Shown: positions 8,210 to 16,375 of the stretch, in pieces
Layout: every line of letters starts with the position of its first letter
How positions within the stretch are numbered: the first letter of the stretch is position 1
Origin: an uncultured Clostridium sp.
GTDB lineage: Bacteria > Bacillota > Clostridia > TANB77 > CAG-508
Length of the DNA stretch: 38,384 nucleotides
NCBI GenBank assembly: GCA_947426525.1
Contig: CANEEJ010000008.1
Coordinates: 1 to 38,384 of the forward strand
Direction: 5' to 3'
The notes under the pieces: generated by a model
What the model saw: only the letters and a program-made list of their open reading frames with translations
Databases searched by the model: none
What the model was told of the DNA's origin: nothing
Program-made: the position numbers and the translations under genes

Positions 8210-9652
8210 ATGAGAATAGGAATTGATATAGATAATTGTATATCCAATTTTAATGATACCTTATTAAAAGAATATTTAAAACATGATAAACAACTAAGGA
8301 ATACAGGAATTATAAATGAAAATCCAGAATACATAAGAAAAGGAATGTTTGATTGGACAGAAAAAGAAGAAAATAGTTTTTATTATGAAAATATAGAAGA
8401 TGTTGCAAGAAAACTAAAACCAATAGAAGATGCACCTTACTATATAAAAAAACTGAAAGAGAATGGGCATAAAATATATATTATAACAGGGAGAAACAAT
8501 GGAGAATATACAAATCCTTATGAACTAACGCAACAGTGGTTGAAACAATATGATGTCGAGTATGACGAGCTAATACTTACAAATGCATATGATAATCATG
8601 CAAAAACAGAAGTGTGTCTAGAAAAAAACATTGATTTAATGATTGAAGATAGTGTTAGAATAGGTTTAGACTTAATGAACTATGGAGTAAAAGTTTATAT
8701 TATGAATACAAGATATAACCAAAAAGAACAAACACTAGATAGAGTTTCTAAATGGAAAGAGATATATGAAAGAATAACAAAATTAGACAAAAAAGAGACA
8801 AAGCAAAAGGTAAATATTATTTTAGATACAGATATATATAATGAGTGTGACGACCAATTTGCACTTTCTTATTTATTAAAATCACAAGATAAATTCAATG
8901 TTGAAGCAATTACAGTGGCACCATATCATCATGACAACGATATTTCTATAGAAGAAGGAATAACGAAAAGCTATAATGAAATTATCAAAATATGCAACTG
9001 GTTAAACTTCGATTGGGAGCATAAAGTATTTAAAGGTTCAATAGATTATGTAGCAAATGATTATAAGGAAGAGAATGATGCAGTCAATAAAATAATTGAA
9101 ATTGCAAATAAAAATGAAAAAACCTATATTTTAGCAATAGGAGCAATAACCAATGTGGCATTAGCAATAAAAAAAGAGCCTCAAATAATCAATAAAGTTG
9201 AAGTTATTTGGCTTGGAGGACATAGCTTTTTAAGCAAAGACAATAAAGAATTTAATTTTAAACAAGATGTACAAGCTGTAAAAACAGTTTTTGAATCAAT
9301 GGTAAAATTAACAATTATACCTTGCAAGAATGTAGCATCTAATTTAAGAACATCTATATATGAATTGGAACATTTCTTAAAAGGTAGAAGTGAACTAGGT
9401 GATTATTTATGTCAAAGATTTTATAATGATGGAGTACATGGTATTCAAGAAAGAAGAGTTATCTGGGATATTAGTGTTATAGCTTATATGATTCATAAAG
9501 ATTGGTTTGAAACGGAAGAAGTTAGTTGCCCTAACATCAAAGAAGACACATCTTATGAAGTAACCAAAAACAGGCATAAAATAACCGTAGTTAATTATTT
9601 GAATGTGGATAAAATATATCAGGATTTATATAGAAAGTTAAGGGAGAATTAA
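8210..9652 (+). CDS. Fusion: HAD 5'-nucleotidase-like domain and nucleoside hydrolase domain
   Basis: A 480-residue two-domain enzyme. Residues 1-190 form a HAD phosphatase of the 5'(3')-deoxyribonucleotidase type: the nucleophile motif is GIDIDNC (Asp6, Asp8) and the late acidic motif is MIEDSVRIG near 145. Residues from about 200 form an inosine-uridine-type nucleoside hydrolase, with the calcium/ribose motif LDTDIYNECDDQFAL near 205 and the core strand ILAIGAITNVALA. Fused, the domains could take a nucleoside monophosphate to base plus ribose in two steps. The Nudix gene starts 2 bases after the stop, so all three activities belong to one transcript. Substrates are not determined. Confidence 0.8.
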   Translation: MRIGIDIDNCISNFNDTLLKEYLKHDKQLRNTGIINENPEYIRKGMFDWTEKEENSFYYENIEDVARKLKPIEDAPYYIKKLKENGHKIYIITGRNNGEYTNPYELTQQWLKQYDVEYDELILTNAYDNHAKTEVCLEKNIDLMIEDSVRIGLDLMNYGVKVYIMNTRYNQKEQTLDRVSKWKEIYERITKLDKKETKQKVNIILDTDIYNECDDQFALSYLLKSQDKFNVEAITVAPYHHDNDISIEEGITKSYNEIIKICNWLNFDWEHKVFKGSIDYVANDYKEENDAVNKIIEIANKNEKTYILAIGAITNVALAIKKEPQIINKVEVIWLGGHSFLSKDNKEFNFKQDVQAVKTVFESMVKLTIIPCKNVASNLRTSIYELEHFLKGRSELGDYLCQRFYNDGVHGIQERRVIWDISVIAYMIHKDWFETEEVSCPNIKEDTSYEVTKNRHKITVVNYLNVDKIYQDLYRKLREN

Positions 9653-9654
9653 AC

Positions 9655-10149
9655 ATGGAAATATGGGATATTTTAGATGAAGAAGGAAATAAAACAGGAA
9701 GAACTATGCAAAAAGGAGAAAAAGTTCCAAAAGGATATTATCATACAGGAGCAGATATATGGTTTATTAATTCAGAAAACAAAATTTTAATTCAAAAACG
9801 TTCGCCACTAAAACGCCAATCACCTAATGTATGGGCAATGACAGGAGGCTCTGTAGTGAAAGGAGAAACCAGCCTACAAACCATAGAAAGAGAAACGTTA
9901 GAAGAATTAGGAATTCAAATAAATATAGAAAAAGTTCAATTTATCAAACATTATAAAACAGGAGAAATCTGGCTAGATACCTATTTAGTAAAACAAGATA
10001 TCAATCTAAAGGATATTGTTATGAAAGAAGATGAGGTAAGTGAGGTAAAATGGGCAACTTACGAAGAAATAGAAGAACTTGTGAAACAAAATCAGTTTTT
10101 AGAAAACAGGTGGGAATATGTAAAAGAAATAATAAAAAATTTTATGTAA
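9655..10149 (+). CDS. Nudix hydrolase
   Basis: A 164-residue Nudix pyrophosphatase. The Nudix box is complete from GSVVKGE to RETLEELGI (G-x5-E-x7-RE-x2-EELGI) near residues 63-85, providing the metal-binding glutamates. The N-terminus (WDILDEEGNKTGR) resembles Nudix proteins of the YfcD/IPP-isomerase-like group. Spacing of 2 bases to the nucleotidase-nucleoside hydrolase implies coupled translation and a shared nucleotide-cleaning or salvage role. An isopentenyl-diphosphate isomerase identity is less likely but not excluded. Confidence 0.85.
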   Translation: MEIWDILDEEGNKTGRTMQKGEKVPKGYYHTGADIWFINSENKILIQKRSPLKRQSPNVWAMTGGSVVKGETSLQTIERETLEELGIQINIEKVQFIKHYKTGEIWLDTYLVKQDINLKDIVMKEDEVSEVKWATYEEIEELVKQNQFLENRWEYVKEIIKNFM

Positions 10150-10162
10150 AAATAAAATCAAT

Positions 10163-10194
10163 AAAAAGAATAGTTTAGTCTATTCTTTTTTTTT
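10163..10194 (+). terminator. Rho-independent terminator
   Basis: AAAAAGAATAG (10163-10173) pairs with CTATTCTTTTT (10180-10190) and a T-run follows. It ends the nucleotidase-Nudix operon. Confidence 0.85.
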
Positions 10195-10269
10195 AGTTTG
10201 TGATAGAATGAAAACAACAAATCATAATTTCAAAAAACAAAAGAATAAAAAAAGAAAGAGGGAATTAAA

Positions 10270-11394
10270 ATGAGTAAAAAAATAGTAGGAATTATAATAA
10301 GCATCTTGACTATTATCATATTAATAGGAGGAACTATTTATTTAATAGAATTAAATAAAAATCCTCAAACGCCTGTGGAACCAAACGAAGAAGAAAAAAG
10401 CAATACAAATGCTGCTATTAACAATGGCACAAATAACGACATAAACATTGTCTTATCGCTAGAAGACAAAATAACAGAAAATACCGCTTGGTGTGGTACA
10501 TTTAACCTAATATGGAATGATTTAAAAAATAATTTAGCAAAACAAGACATTGAATTTACACCACAATTAGAAACAGTAAAAAATTTAAACAAAGGAACAT
10601 TCAATACATCACATCTTTCAAAAGATAGTTATTATAAAACTTATGGAGTTCCAAGCTTAGCATTAAAACAAGAAATTGAAAAAGCAATCAAAGAAAAATT
10701 TGATGAAACAAGTGATATTTTAGACAGTTTTGATTGGGAAAATCATGGACCAGAAGATTATTTTCTATATGCCATGTTAAAAAAACAATTTGAATTTCCA
10801 AATGTATTTACTGAATTAGAAGATGGAAAATTTGGAAACTATGAAAATGTCAAATACTTTGGAATTGATGCAAGCACAGAAGAAGCAGTAAGAAATCAAG
10901 TAGAAGTATTATATTATAACTCCAAAAATGACTTTGCTGTAAAATTATTAACTAAACAAAACGATGAAGTAATTATTACAAGAGGAAGTCAAAAAGAAAC
11001 TTTCAAAGAGATATATGAAGAAGTAGAACAAAAAGATGAAAAATATGAGGGAAATCATAATTTCGAAAAAATAGACACATTAAAAGTACCAAACATTAAA
11101 TTTGACCTAAAAAAAGAAATAGAAGAACTAGAAAATAAACAATTTGAATTTGCAAATAAAGAAGTATATCACATTGGAAAAGCCTTACAAACCATTCAAT
11201 TTGAATTAGACAAAAAAGGCGGAAAAATCAAGAGTGAAGCAGGAATGATGGTAGACAAAGCAGCTATTATGCTACCAGAAGAACCAAGAGAATTTTCAAT
11301 AGATGATACCTTCACCATGTTCTTAAAAGAAGAAGGAAAAGACTTGCCATACTTTGCAACCAAAATAGCTAACATCACAAAAGTTCAAAAATGA
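10270..11394 (+). CDS. Membrane-anchored protein of unknown function, remotely serpin-like
   Basis: A 374-residue protein with an N-terminal membrane anchor (about residues 4-27), an Asn/Glu-rich linker to about 60 and an external domain. I do not recognise a named family with confidence. The beginning of the domain (TAWCGTFNLIWNDL) and the C-terminal strand pattern (REFSIDDTFTMFLKEEGK then TKIANI) recall the first helix and closing strands of serpins, but no reactive-centre loop is clear. The start at 10270 has aaagaggga upstream. The TGA stop falls in a TGAGAC palindrome. Confidence 0.5.
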   Translation: MSKKIVGIIISILTIIILIGGTIYLIELNKNPQTPVEPNEEEKSNTNAAINNGTNNDINIVLSLEDKITENTAWCGTFNLIWNDLKNNLAKQDIEFTPQLETVKNLNKGTFNTSHLSKDSYYKTYGVPSLALKQEIEKAIKEKFDETSDILDSFDWENHGPEDYFLYAMLKKQFEFPNVFTELEDGKFGNYENVKYFGIDASTEEAVRNQVEVLYYNSKNDFAVKLLTKQNDEVIITRGSQKETFKEIYEEVEQKDEKYEGNHNFEKIDTLKVPNIKFDLKKEIEELENKQFEFANKEVYHIGKALQTIQFELDKKGGKIKSEAGMMVDKAAIMLPEEPREFSIDDTFTMFLKEEGKDLPYFATKIANITKVQK

Positions 11395-11424
11395 GACAGT
11401 GGGGACAGTGCTTATGTGTCTCAT
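11391..11424 (+). terminator. Terminator/repeat, TGAGAC type
   Basis: ATGAGAC (11391-11397) pairs with GTCTCAT (11418-11424), with GGGGACAG in the loop side. It supplies the TGA stop at 11392-11394 of the preceding gene. Confidence 0.65.
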
Positions 11425-11475
11425 ATTTGAGAAGGAGTGTCCCCTAAATCCCGCAACAGAAAGGAAAAATAGAAA

Positions 11476-12235
11476 ATGATAAAGATAGAAAATCTAAAAA
11501 AGAAATTTGTTACTTACAAAAACAAGAAAGAAAAAGAAGAGTTTTATGCTAACAATGGGATTAGCTTTGAAGCAAAAGATGGTGAGATTATAGGAATTCT
11601 TCGGGCCAAATGGAGCAGGAAAGACAACGCTTTTGAGAATGATAGCAGGAATTTTAGAACCTACAGAAGGTAAAATCAATTTTGATGGAATGACCTATCA
11701 AGAAAATGAAATTGAAATCAAACAAAAAATAGCATATCTTTCTGGAAATACAAAGTTATATGATACATTATCAACATATGAGTTATTAAAAATGTGTAGC
11801 GATATTTATAAGGTACCAGAAGAAAAAGCAAAAGAAAGAATTCAAGAGTTGTCTAAAATTTTAAATTTAGAAGGTTTTTTATACAATAAAATTGCCAATT
11901 TATCAACAGGGCAAACGCAAAGAGTTAACATTGCAAGATGTTTAGTTCACAATCCTAAATATTACATATTAGATGAAGCAACAACTGGACTAGATATTAT
12001 CTCTAGCCAAATTATATTAGATTTTATGAAGCAAGAAAAGCAAAAAGGAAAGACAATTTTATATTCCACCCATTATATGGAAGAAGCGGAAAATATTTGT
12101 GATAAAGTAATTATGATAAATAAAGGAACTGTAATAAAAAAGGGAACACCAGAGGAAATAAAGAAAGACACCAATACAACGAATTTAAGAGATGCATTTT
12201 TTGCTATGATAGGAGGTGTTTCAAATGAAGAGTAA
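11476..12235 (+). CDS. ABC transporter ATPase, NatA-like, CGG-recoded in Walker A
   Basis: A 252-residue ATPase powering the permease encoded next. In the zero frame translation reaches only 11673. Skipping C11602 restores GPNGAGKTTLLRMIAG, the Walker A motif, at residues 43-58. Later motifs are intact: Q-loop region near AYLSGNTKLYD, signature LSTGQTQRVNIARCL, Walker B YYILDEATTGLD and switch His in YSTHYMEEAE. The recovered Gly43 is the invariant first glycine of Walker A, so an Arg at this place would inactivate the enzyme. The gene overlaps the permease gene by 11 bases. Confidence 0.88.
11602..11605 (+). other. CGG +1 recoding site inside Walker A
   Basis: CTT is followed by CGG. Skipping C11602 gives GGG CCA AAT GGA, the Walker A start. 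This is the only site of the twelve with GGG. Confidence 0.9.
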
Positions 12236-13373
12236 TTTATGGAACATTTTAAGAAAAGAGTTAAGAGAATTATTTCGTGACAAAAAATCGTTAGCTATGA
12301 TGTTAGTAATCCCTATTTTTATTCCTTTATTAATTATAGGAATGTCAGCTTTATTTGAAGCACAAATGAACAAAGAAGTAGAAGAATACAATAAAATTGG
12401 AATTGCTTATGAAATGACAGAAGAAGAAAAAATGATAGCTGAGGAAATGAAAATTGAAGTTACAAAAGGAACAGAAGAGGAATTAAAACAAAAATACGAA
12501 AAAGAAGAAATCAATTTATATGTAACTAAAAATGATAAAACGTATACCATTAATACGAATGGATCAGAAGATAGTGCTTATGCACAAGAGTTAGTAACAA
12601 AATATTTAGAGACTTATAAACAATATTTACAACAACAATATTTGCAAGCAAATCATATTGATAGTAGTGAAGTTTTTGAAATCATAAACATAGAAGAGAA
12701 AGTGGAAGAAAAAGAGAATTTCTTTGTAAACTATATTAAGAACTATGGATTTTTATTTATTATTATGGCAATCACGGTTTCTGCAACTTATCCTTCTACT
12801 GATACAACAGCAGGAGAAAAAGAAAGAGGAACATTAGAAACTTTATTAACATTTCCAATTAAAAGTAAAGATATTATCTTAGGAAAATTCTTGGGAGTAT
12901 CGATTTCTTCTATGATAACAGGAATGATTAGTTTAGTATTATCTGTTATATCACTAATAATTGCACAAGACATGTTTACGATTTATGAAGGAATTGATAT
13001 TATGTATGAGCCAATGGCTATTCTATTTGCCATAGTTGTTATTGTTGCTTATTCTTTCTTCATCAGTGGACTATGTATTGCGATTGCAAGTAAATCTAAG
13101 ACATTTAAGGAAGCGCAAAGTGCATTAACACCATTAACATTTATATCATTCTTTCCAGGGATGATAGCTTTTATGACAGAACTTTCAACAACGCCATTAT
13201 TTGCTATCATACCATTTTTAAATTACACAATGATATTCACAGATATTACAAATGGAAAGATTGATTATTTGAACATTGCTTTAATGTTAGTATCAACGAT
13301 TATTTATATTAGCATTGTGCTTAGATTAATTATTAAACAGTACAAATCAGAGAATGTTTTGTTTTCAAAATAG
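12225..13373 (+). CDS. ABC-2 permease, NatB-like
   Basis: A 382-residue permease of the NatB (sodium/antibiotic extrusion) type. A first membrane helix (about 20-45) is followed by a large external domain, then six helices from about 170 onward. The conserved loop TDTTAGEKERGTLETLL precedes the third helix and is characteristic of this family. The start at 12225 has aggagg 8 bases upstream, inside the ATPase gene, so the two are coupled. The transported substrate cannot be read from sequence. Confidence 0.85.
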   Translation: MKSNLWNILRKELRELFRDKKSLAMMLVIPIFIPLLIIGMSALFEAQMNKEVEEYNKIGIAYEMTEEEKMIAEEMKIEVTKGTEEELKQKYEKEEINLYVTKNDKTYTINTNGSEDSAYAQELVTKYLETYKQYLQQQYLQANHIDSSEVFEIINIEEKVEEKENFFVNYIKNYGFLFIIMAITVSATYPSTDTTAGEKERGTLETLLTFPIKSKDIILGKFLGVSISSMITGMISLVLSVISLIIAQDMFTIYEGIDIMYEPMAILFAIVVIVAYSFFISGLCIAIASKSKTFKEAQSALTPLTFISFFPGMIAFMTELSTTPLFAIIPFLNYTMIFTDITNGKIDYLNIALMLVSTIIYISIVLRLIIKQYKSENVLFSK

Positions 13374-13390
13374 CAAGGAGAAGGAAAAAT

Positions 13391-14029
13391 ATGTTTAATG
13401 GTTTTTTTTGTAATATAAATTACACAGAAGATATAAAACAAGAATTTTTAAGAAATGGGGAGCAAACATTAGCTGATGAAAAGATTTCTAATACAGCCAA
13501 TAAAATCCAAGGAACTAATGATTCAACAATAGTAATAAACAGAATACTATATTGGATGCAAAATAATTTGAAACGCAAAAATGATAATAGCATAAAATTT
13601 GCAAGAACAGCTTCACAAATTATGAATAGTGGAATATATACTGGTTGTAGTGATTTTGCTCTACTATTTGAATCCATAGCCAGAGAAAAAGGAATCCCTA
13701 CTATTCACCTACAAACGGTTAAAAAAAGGTTTGTAGAGGATTTACAAAATAATATTCAGACTGCTACTAAAGGACATCATTTTTGTGAATGTTGTATTAA
13801 TAATAAATGGATTTTAATAGACCCATTAGGAAACAAAATATTGAAAGATTATGACAATACAGATTTTAATTTGGGACAGTATTATGTTTTTTCAAAAAGT
13901 ACAGATGTATTTGAAACAGGAATAAAGAATATAAGAGAAAATAATAATTTGATTAGAGAATTATTTTTAGAATTCGATACTAGAAATTTTCATCATGCAA
14001 ATGTAAATATAGAAATTACTAGAGAATAA
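13391..14029 (+). CDS. Transglutaminase-like cysteine protein
   Basis: A 212-residue protein with a transglutaminase/protease-like fold. Catalytic Cys86 lies in TGCSDFALLFESIAREKGIP, followed by His in GHHFCECC near 129 and Asp in WILIDPLG near 143, making the expected Cys-His-Asp triad. There is no signal peptide, so it should act in the cytoplasm. The start at 13391 has aaggagaagg upstream, 17 bases after the permease stop, so it probably belongs to the exporter operon. Its substrate is unknown. Confidence 0.75.
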   Translation: MFNGFFCNINYTEDIKQEFLRNGEQTLADEKISNTANKIQGTNDSTIVINRILYWMQNNLKRKNDNSIKFARTASQIMNSGIYTGCSDFALLFESIAREKGIPTIHLQTVKKRFVEDLQNNIQTATKGHHFCECCINNKWILIDPLGNKILKDYDNTDFNLGQYYVFSKSTDVFETGIKNIRENNNLIRELFLEFDTRNFHHANVNIEITRE

Positions 14030-14096
14030 GCAGATGTGGTTTTCCTCCAACAAAAAGACACTTTATGGCAAACGCTTAAAATTCACAGACCAAAAA

Positions 14097-14125
14097 TTGA
14101 CAAACAAGTTAAAACATGTTAAAAT
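14097..14125 (+). promoter_or_regulatory. Promoter of MATE gene
   Basis: TTGACA (14097-14102), 17 bases, TAAAAT (14120-14125). It lies 100 bases before the start, leaving a leader that contains a hairpin. Confidence 0.75.
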
Positions 14126-14158
14126 GAATAGTATGCTTACAGAAGCAAAACCAAAAGC

Positions 14159-14184
14159 CAACACGAACCAAGTGTTGTCTTTTT
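14159..14184 (+). terminator. Leader hairpin with T-run, possible attenuator
   Basis: CAACAC (14159-14164) pairs with GTGTTG (14172-14177), then TCTTTTT. It sits between the promoter and the MATE start, where an early terminator could set expression. The stem is short. Confidence 0.4.
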
Positions 14185-14224
14185 AAATGGAAACACAATA
14201 AAAAGAAAAAAGGAGGAAGAAAGA

Positions 14225-16232
14225 ATGGAAAAAGAAGAAAACATACTAGGAACTGAAAAAATAGGGAAACTAATCAAAAAATTCTCAATTCCTTGTATCA
14301 TATCATTATTAGTAAACTCGCTATACAACATAGTAGACCAAATCTTCATAGGACAAGGAGTTGGCTATTTAGGAAATGGAGCAACCAATGTAGTATTTCC
14401 TATTACCATGATATGTCTAGCATTTGCTTTAATGTTAGGAGATGGAGCCTCTAGTTATTTAAGCTTAAAATTAGGAGAGAAGAAAAAAGAAGAAGCAGCA
14501 AAAGGAGTAGGAAATGGTATTCTATTGGCAACCATAATATCTATTTCATTATGCATAGTAAGCTTAATTTTCTTACCACAACTTTTAAATTTATTTGGTT
14601 GTACTGACAACTTAAGAGAATACGCATTAAAATATGGAAAAATTATTGTAATGGGAATTCCATTTATGATGATAGGAACCTCATTAAATTCTATCATTAG
14701 AGCAGACGGAAGTCCTAAATATTCTATGATGAGTATGGTAGCAGGAGCGGTTTTAAATACCATATTAGACCCAATTTTTATTTTTATATTCAAAATGGGA
14801 GTGGAAGGAGCAGCGATTGCAACAGTATTTAGTCAATTTGTAACATTTGCTTTAAATGCCATGTATATCAAGAAATTCAAATCAATTGAAATCAACAAAG
14901 AAACCTTAAAACTAAAAGCAAGTGTAGGAAAGAAAGTAGCGGCTTTGGGAATTAGCAGTTTTATTACACAAATGAGTTTTGTTGTAGTAGTAGCATTTGA
15001 AAACAATTTATTAGCAAAATATGGGGCAGAATCAAAATTTGGTTCCGAAATTCCAATTACTGTACTTCGGAATTGTAATGAAAATTAGCCAAATTTTGAA
15101 TAGCATTATAATTGGTATTGCTGCAGGTTCACAACCAATTTTTGGTTATAACTATGGAGCAAGAAAATTTGATAGAGTAAAATCCGCCTTAAAAAGAGTA
15201 TTAGGATTAAGTTTGATTATTAGCACAATAGCATTTATTTTATTCCAAACCATACCAGACAAATTAATTGTTATATTTGGTAGTGGTGATGAAAATTACA
15301 TGGAATTTGCTTGTTTATCTTTTAGAATTTACTTATTATTATGTATTTGTAATGGAATTCAAATTCCATCTGGTATTTTCTTCCAAGCGATTGGGAAAAG
15401 TATCAAAAGTGCTATGTTATCCTTATCTAGACAAATCTTATTTCTAATACCAGCATTGGTAACATTAGGAAACCTATTTGGAATTATGGGGATTTTATAT
15501 GCTGGACCAGTAGCAGACGGATTAGCATTTGTGATTGCAGGAATATTATTAATACTAGAAGTAAAACACTTAAAACAAGGAAATGGAAAAAGTCAAGCAT
15601 TGGTAGACGATACAAGTACTGACAATCAATTAGACAAGCAAATTGTGGTAACCTTATCAAGAGAATATGGTTCAGGTGGAAGATATATAGGAAGACTAAT
15701 TGCAGATAAATTAGGAATTAAATTTTATGATAAAGACTTTATTGTTGAAGTTGCAAAAGAAACTGGATTATCAGAAGAATACATTGAAAACCAAGAACAA
15801 AAAAGAGGTATTTTAGCAGGATTGAATAATGGATATTATGTAGGACTAGACAATAGTGATGAGTTATTTATCAAAGAAGCAGAGTTAATCAAAAAAGTAG
15901 CCAACAAAGAGTCTTGTGTTATCATAGGAAGATGTGCAGATTTCATTTTACAAGGCAAAGAAAACGTTATCAAAGTATTTGTGTACAGTGATAAAGAAAA
16001 TAAAATCAAAAGAGCCACAGAAATATATGGACTAAATAAAACAAAGGCAGAAAAGGAAATCAAGAGAATTGATAAACTAAGAGCAAATCATTACAAACAC
16101 TATACAGAAAAGGATTGGAACAACCATAGCAACTATGATATTTGCATTAATAGTGATACTTTAGGAGTGGAAAAATCAGCAGAATTAATTTGTAATATAG
16201 TAAAAGAAAAATGTAACACAATTGTAATATAA
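14225..16232 (+). CDS. MATE efflux protein fused to cytidylate-kinase-like domain, CGG-recoded
   Basis: A 668-residue protein after skipping C15068. Residues 1 to about 455 form a MATE transporter (start KIGKLIKKFSIPCIIS, then about twelve membrane helices). From about 472 a cytosolic cytidylate-kinase-like P-loop domain follows: IVVTLSREYGSGGRYIGRLI, then GRCADFIL near 560 and the lid-like RIDKLRANHYKHYT. The zero frame stops at 15088, seven codons after the CGG; recoding joins helix 7 as Val-Leu-Gly-Ile-Val-Met-Lys. The promoter and ribosome site (aaaggagg) are good. The kinase-like domain may sense or modify something linked to transport; its substrate is unknown. Confidence 0.85.
15068..15071 (+). 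other. CGG +1 recoding site in MATE
   Basis: CTT is followed by CGG at residue 282. Skipping C15068 gives GGA ATT GTA ATG and joins both halves of the transporter. Confidence 0.87.
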
Positions 16233-16257
16233 TTGTAATATAAACAGTTTTCCTTGA

Positions 16258-16290
16258 AGGAGTAAGGTTAGAAAAATCTTACTCCTATTT
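16258..16290 (+). terminator. Terminator of MATE gene
   Basis: AGGAGTAAG (16258-16266) pairs with CTTACTCCT (16278-16286), followed by ATTTT. Confidence 0.75.
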
Positions 16291-16309
16291 TGTTGCAATT
16301 GCAACAAAA
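16288..16309. promoter_or_regulatory. 22-base perfect palindrome upstream of nrdD
   Basis: TTTTGTTGCAA and its exact reverse complement meet at 16298/16299. The outer part TTGTT...AACAA over 18 bases matches the frame of the redox regulator Rex operator, though the Rex AA/TT inner bases are GC here. It lies just ahead of the -10, so a bound protein would repress nrdD. Confidence 0.6.
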
Positions 16310-16323
16310 AGTTTTTATTTTTG

Positions 16324-16332
16324 TGATATAAT
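16324..16332 (+). promoter_or_regulatory. Extended -10 promoter of nrdD
   Basis: TGATATAAT (TG-N-TATAAT) at 16324-16332 is an extended -10 element. No clear -35 is visible; the palindrome occupies that place. Confidence 0.55.
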
Positions 16333-16375
16333 TTCGATATCAAAAAAAGGAAAAACGAAAGGGGAAAAAAGTCGA

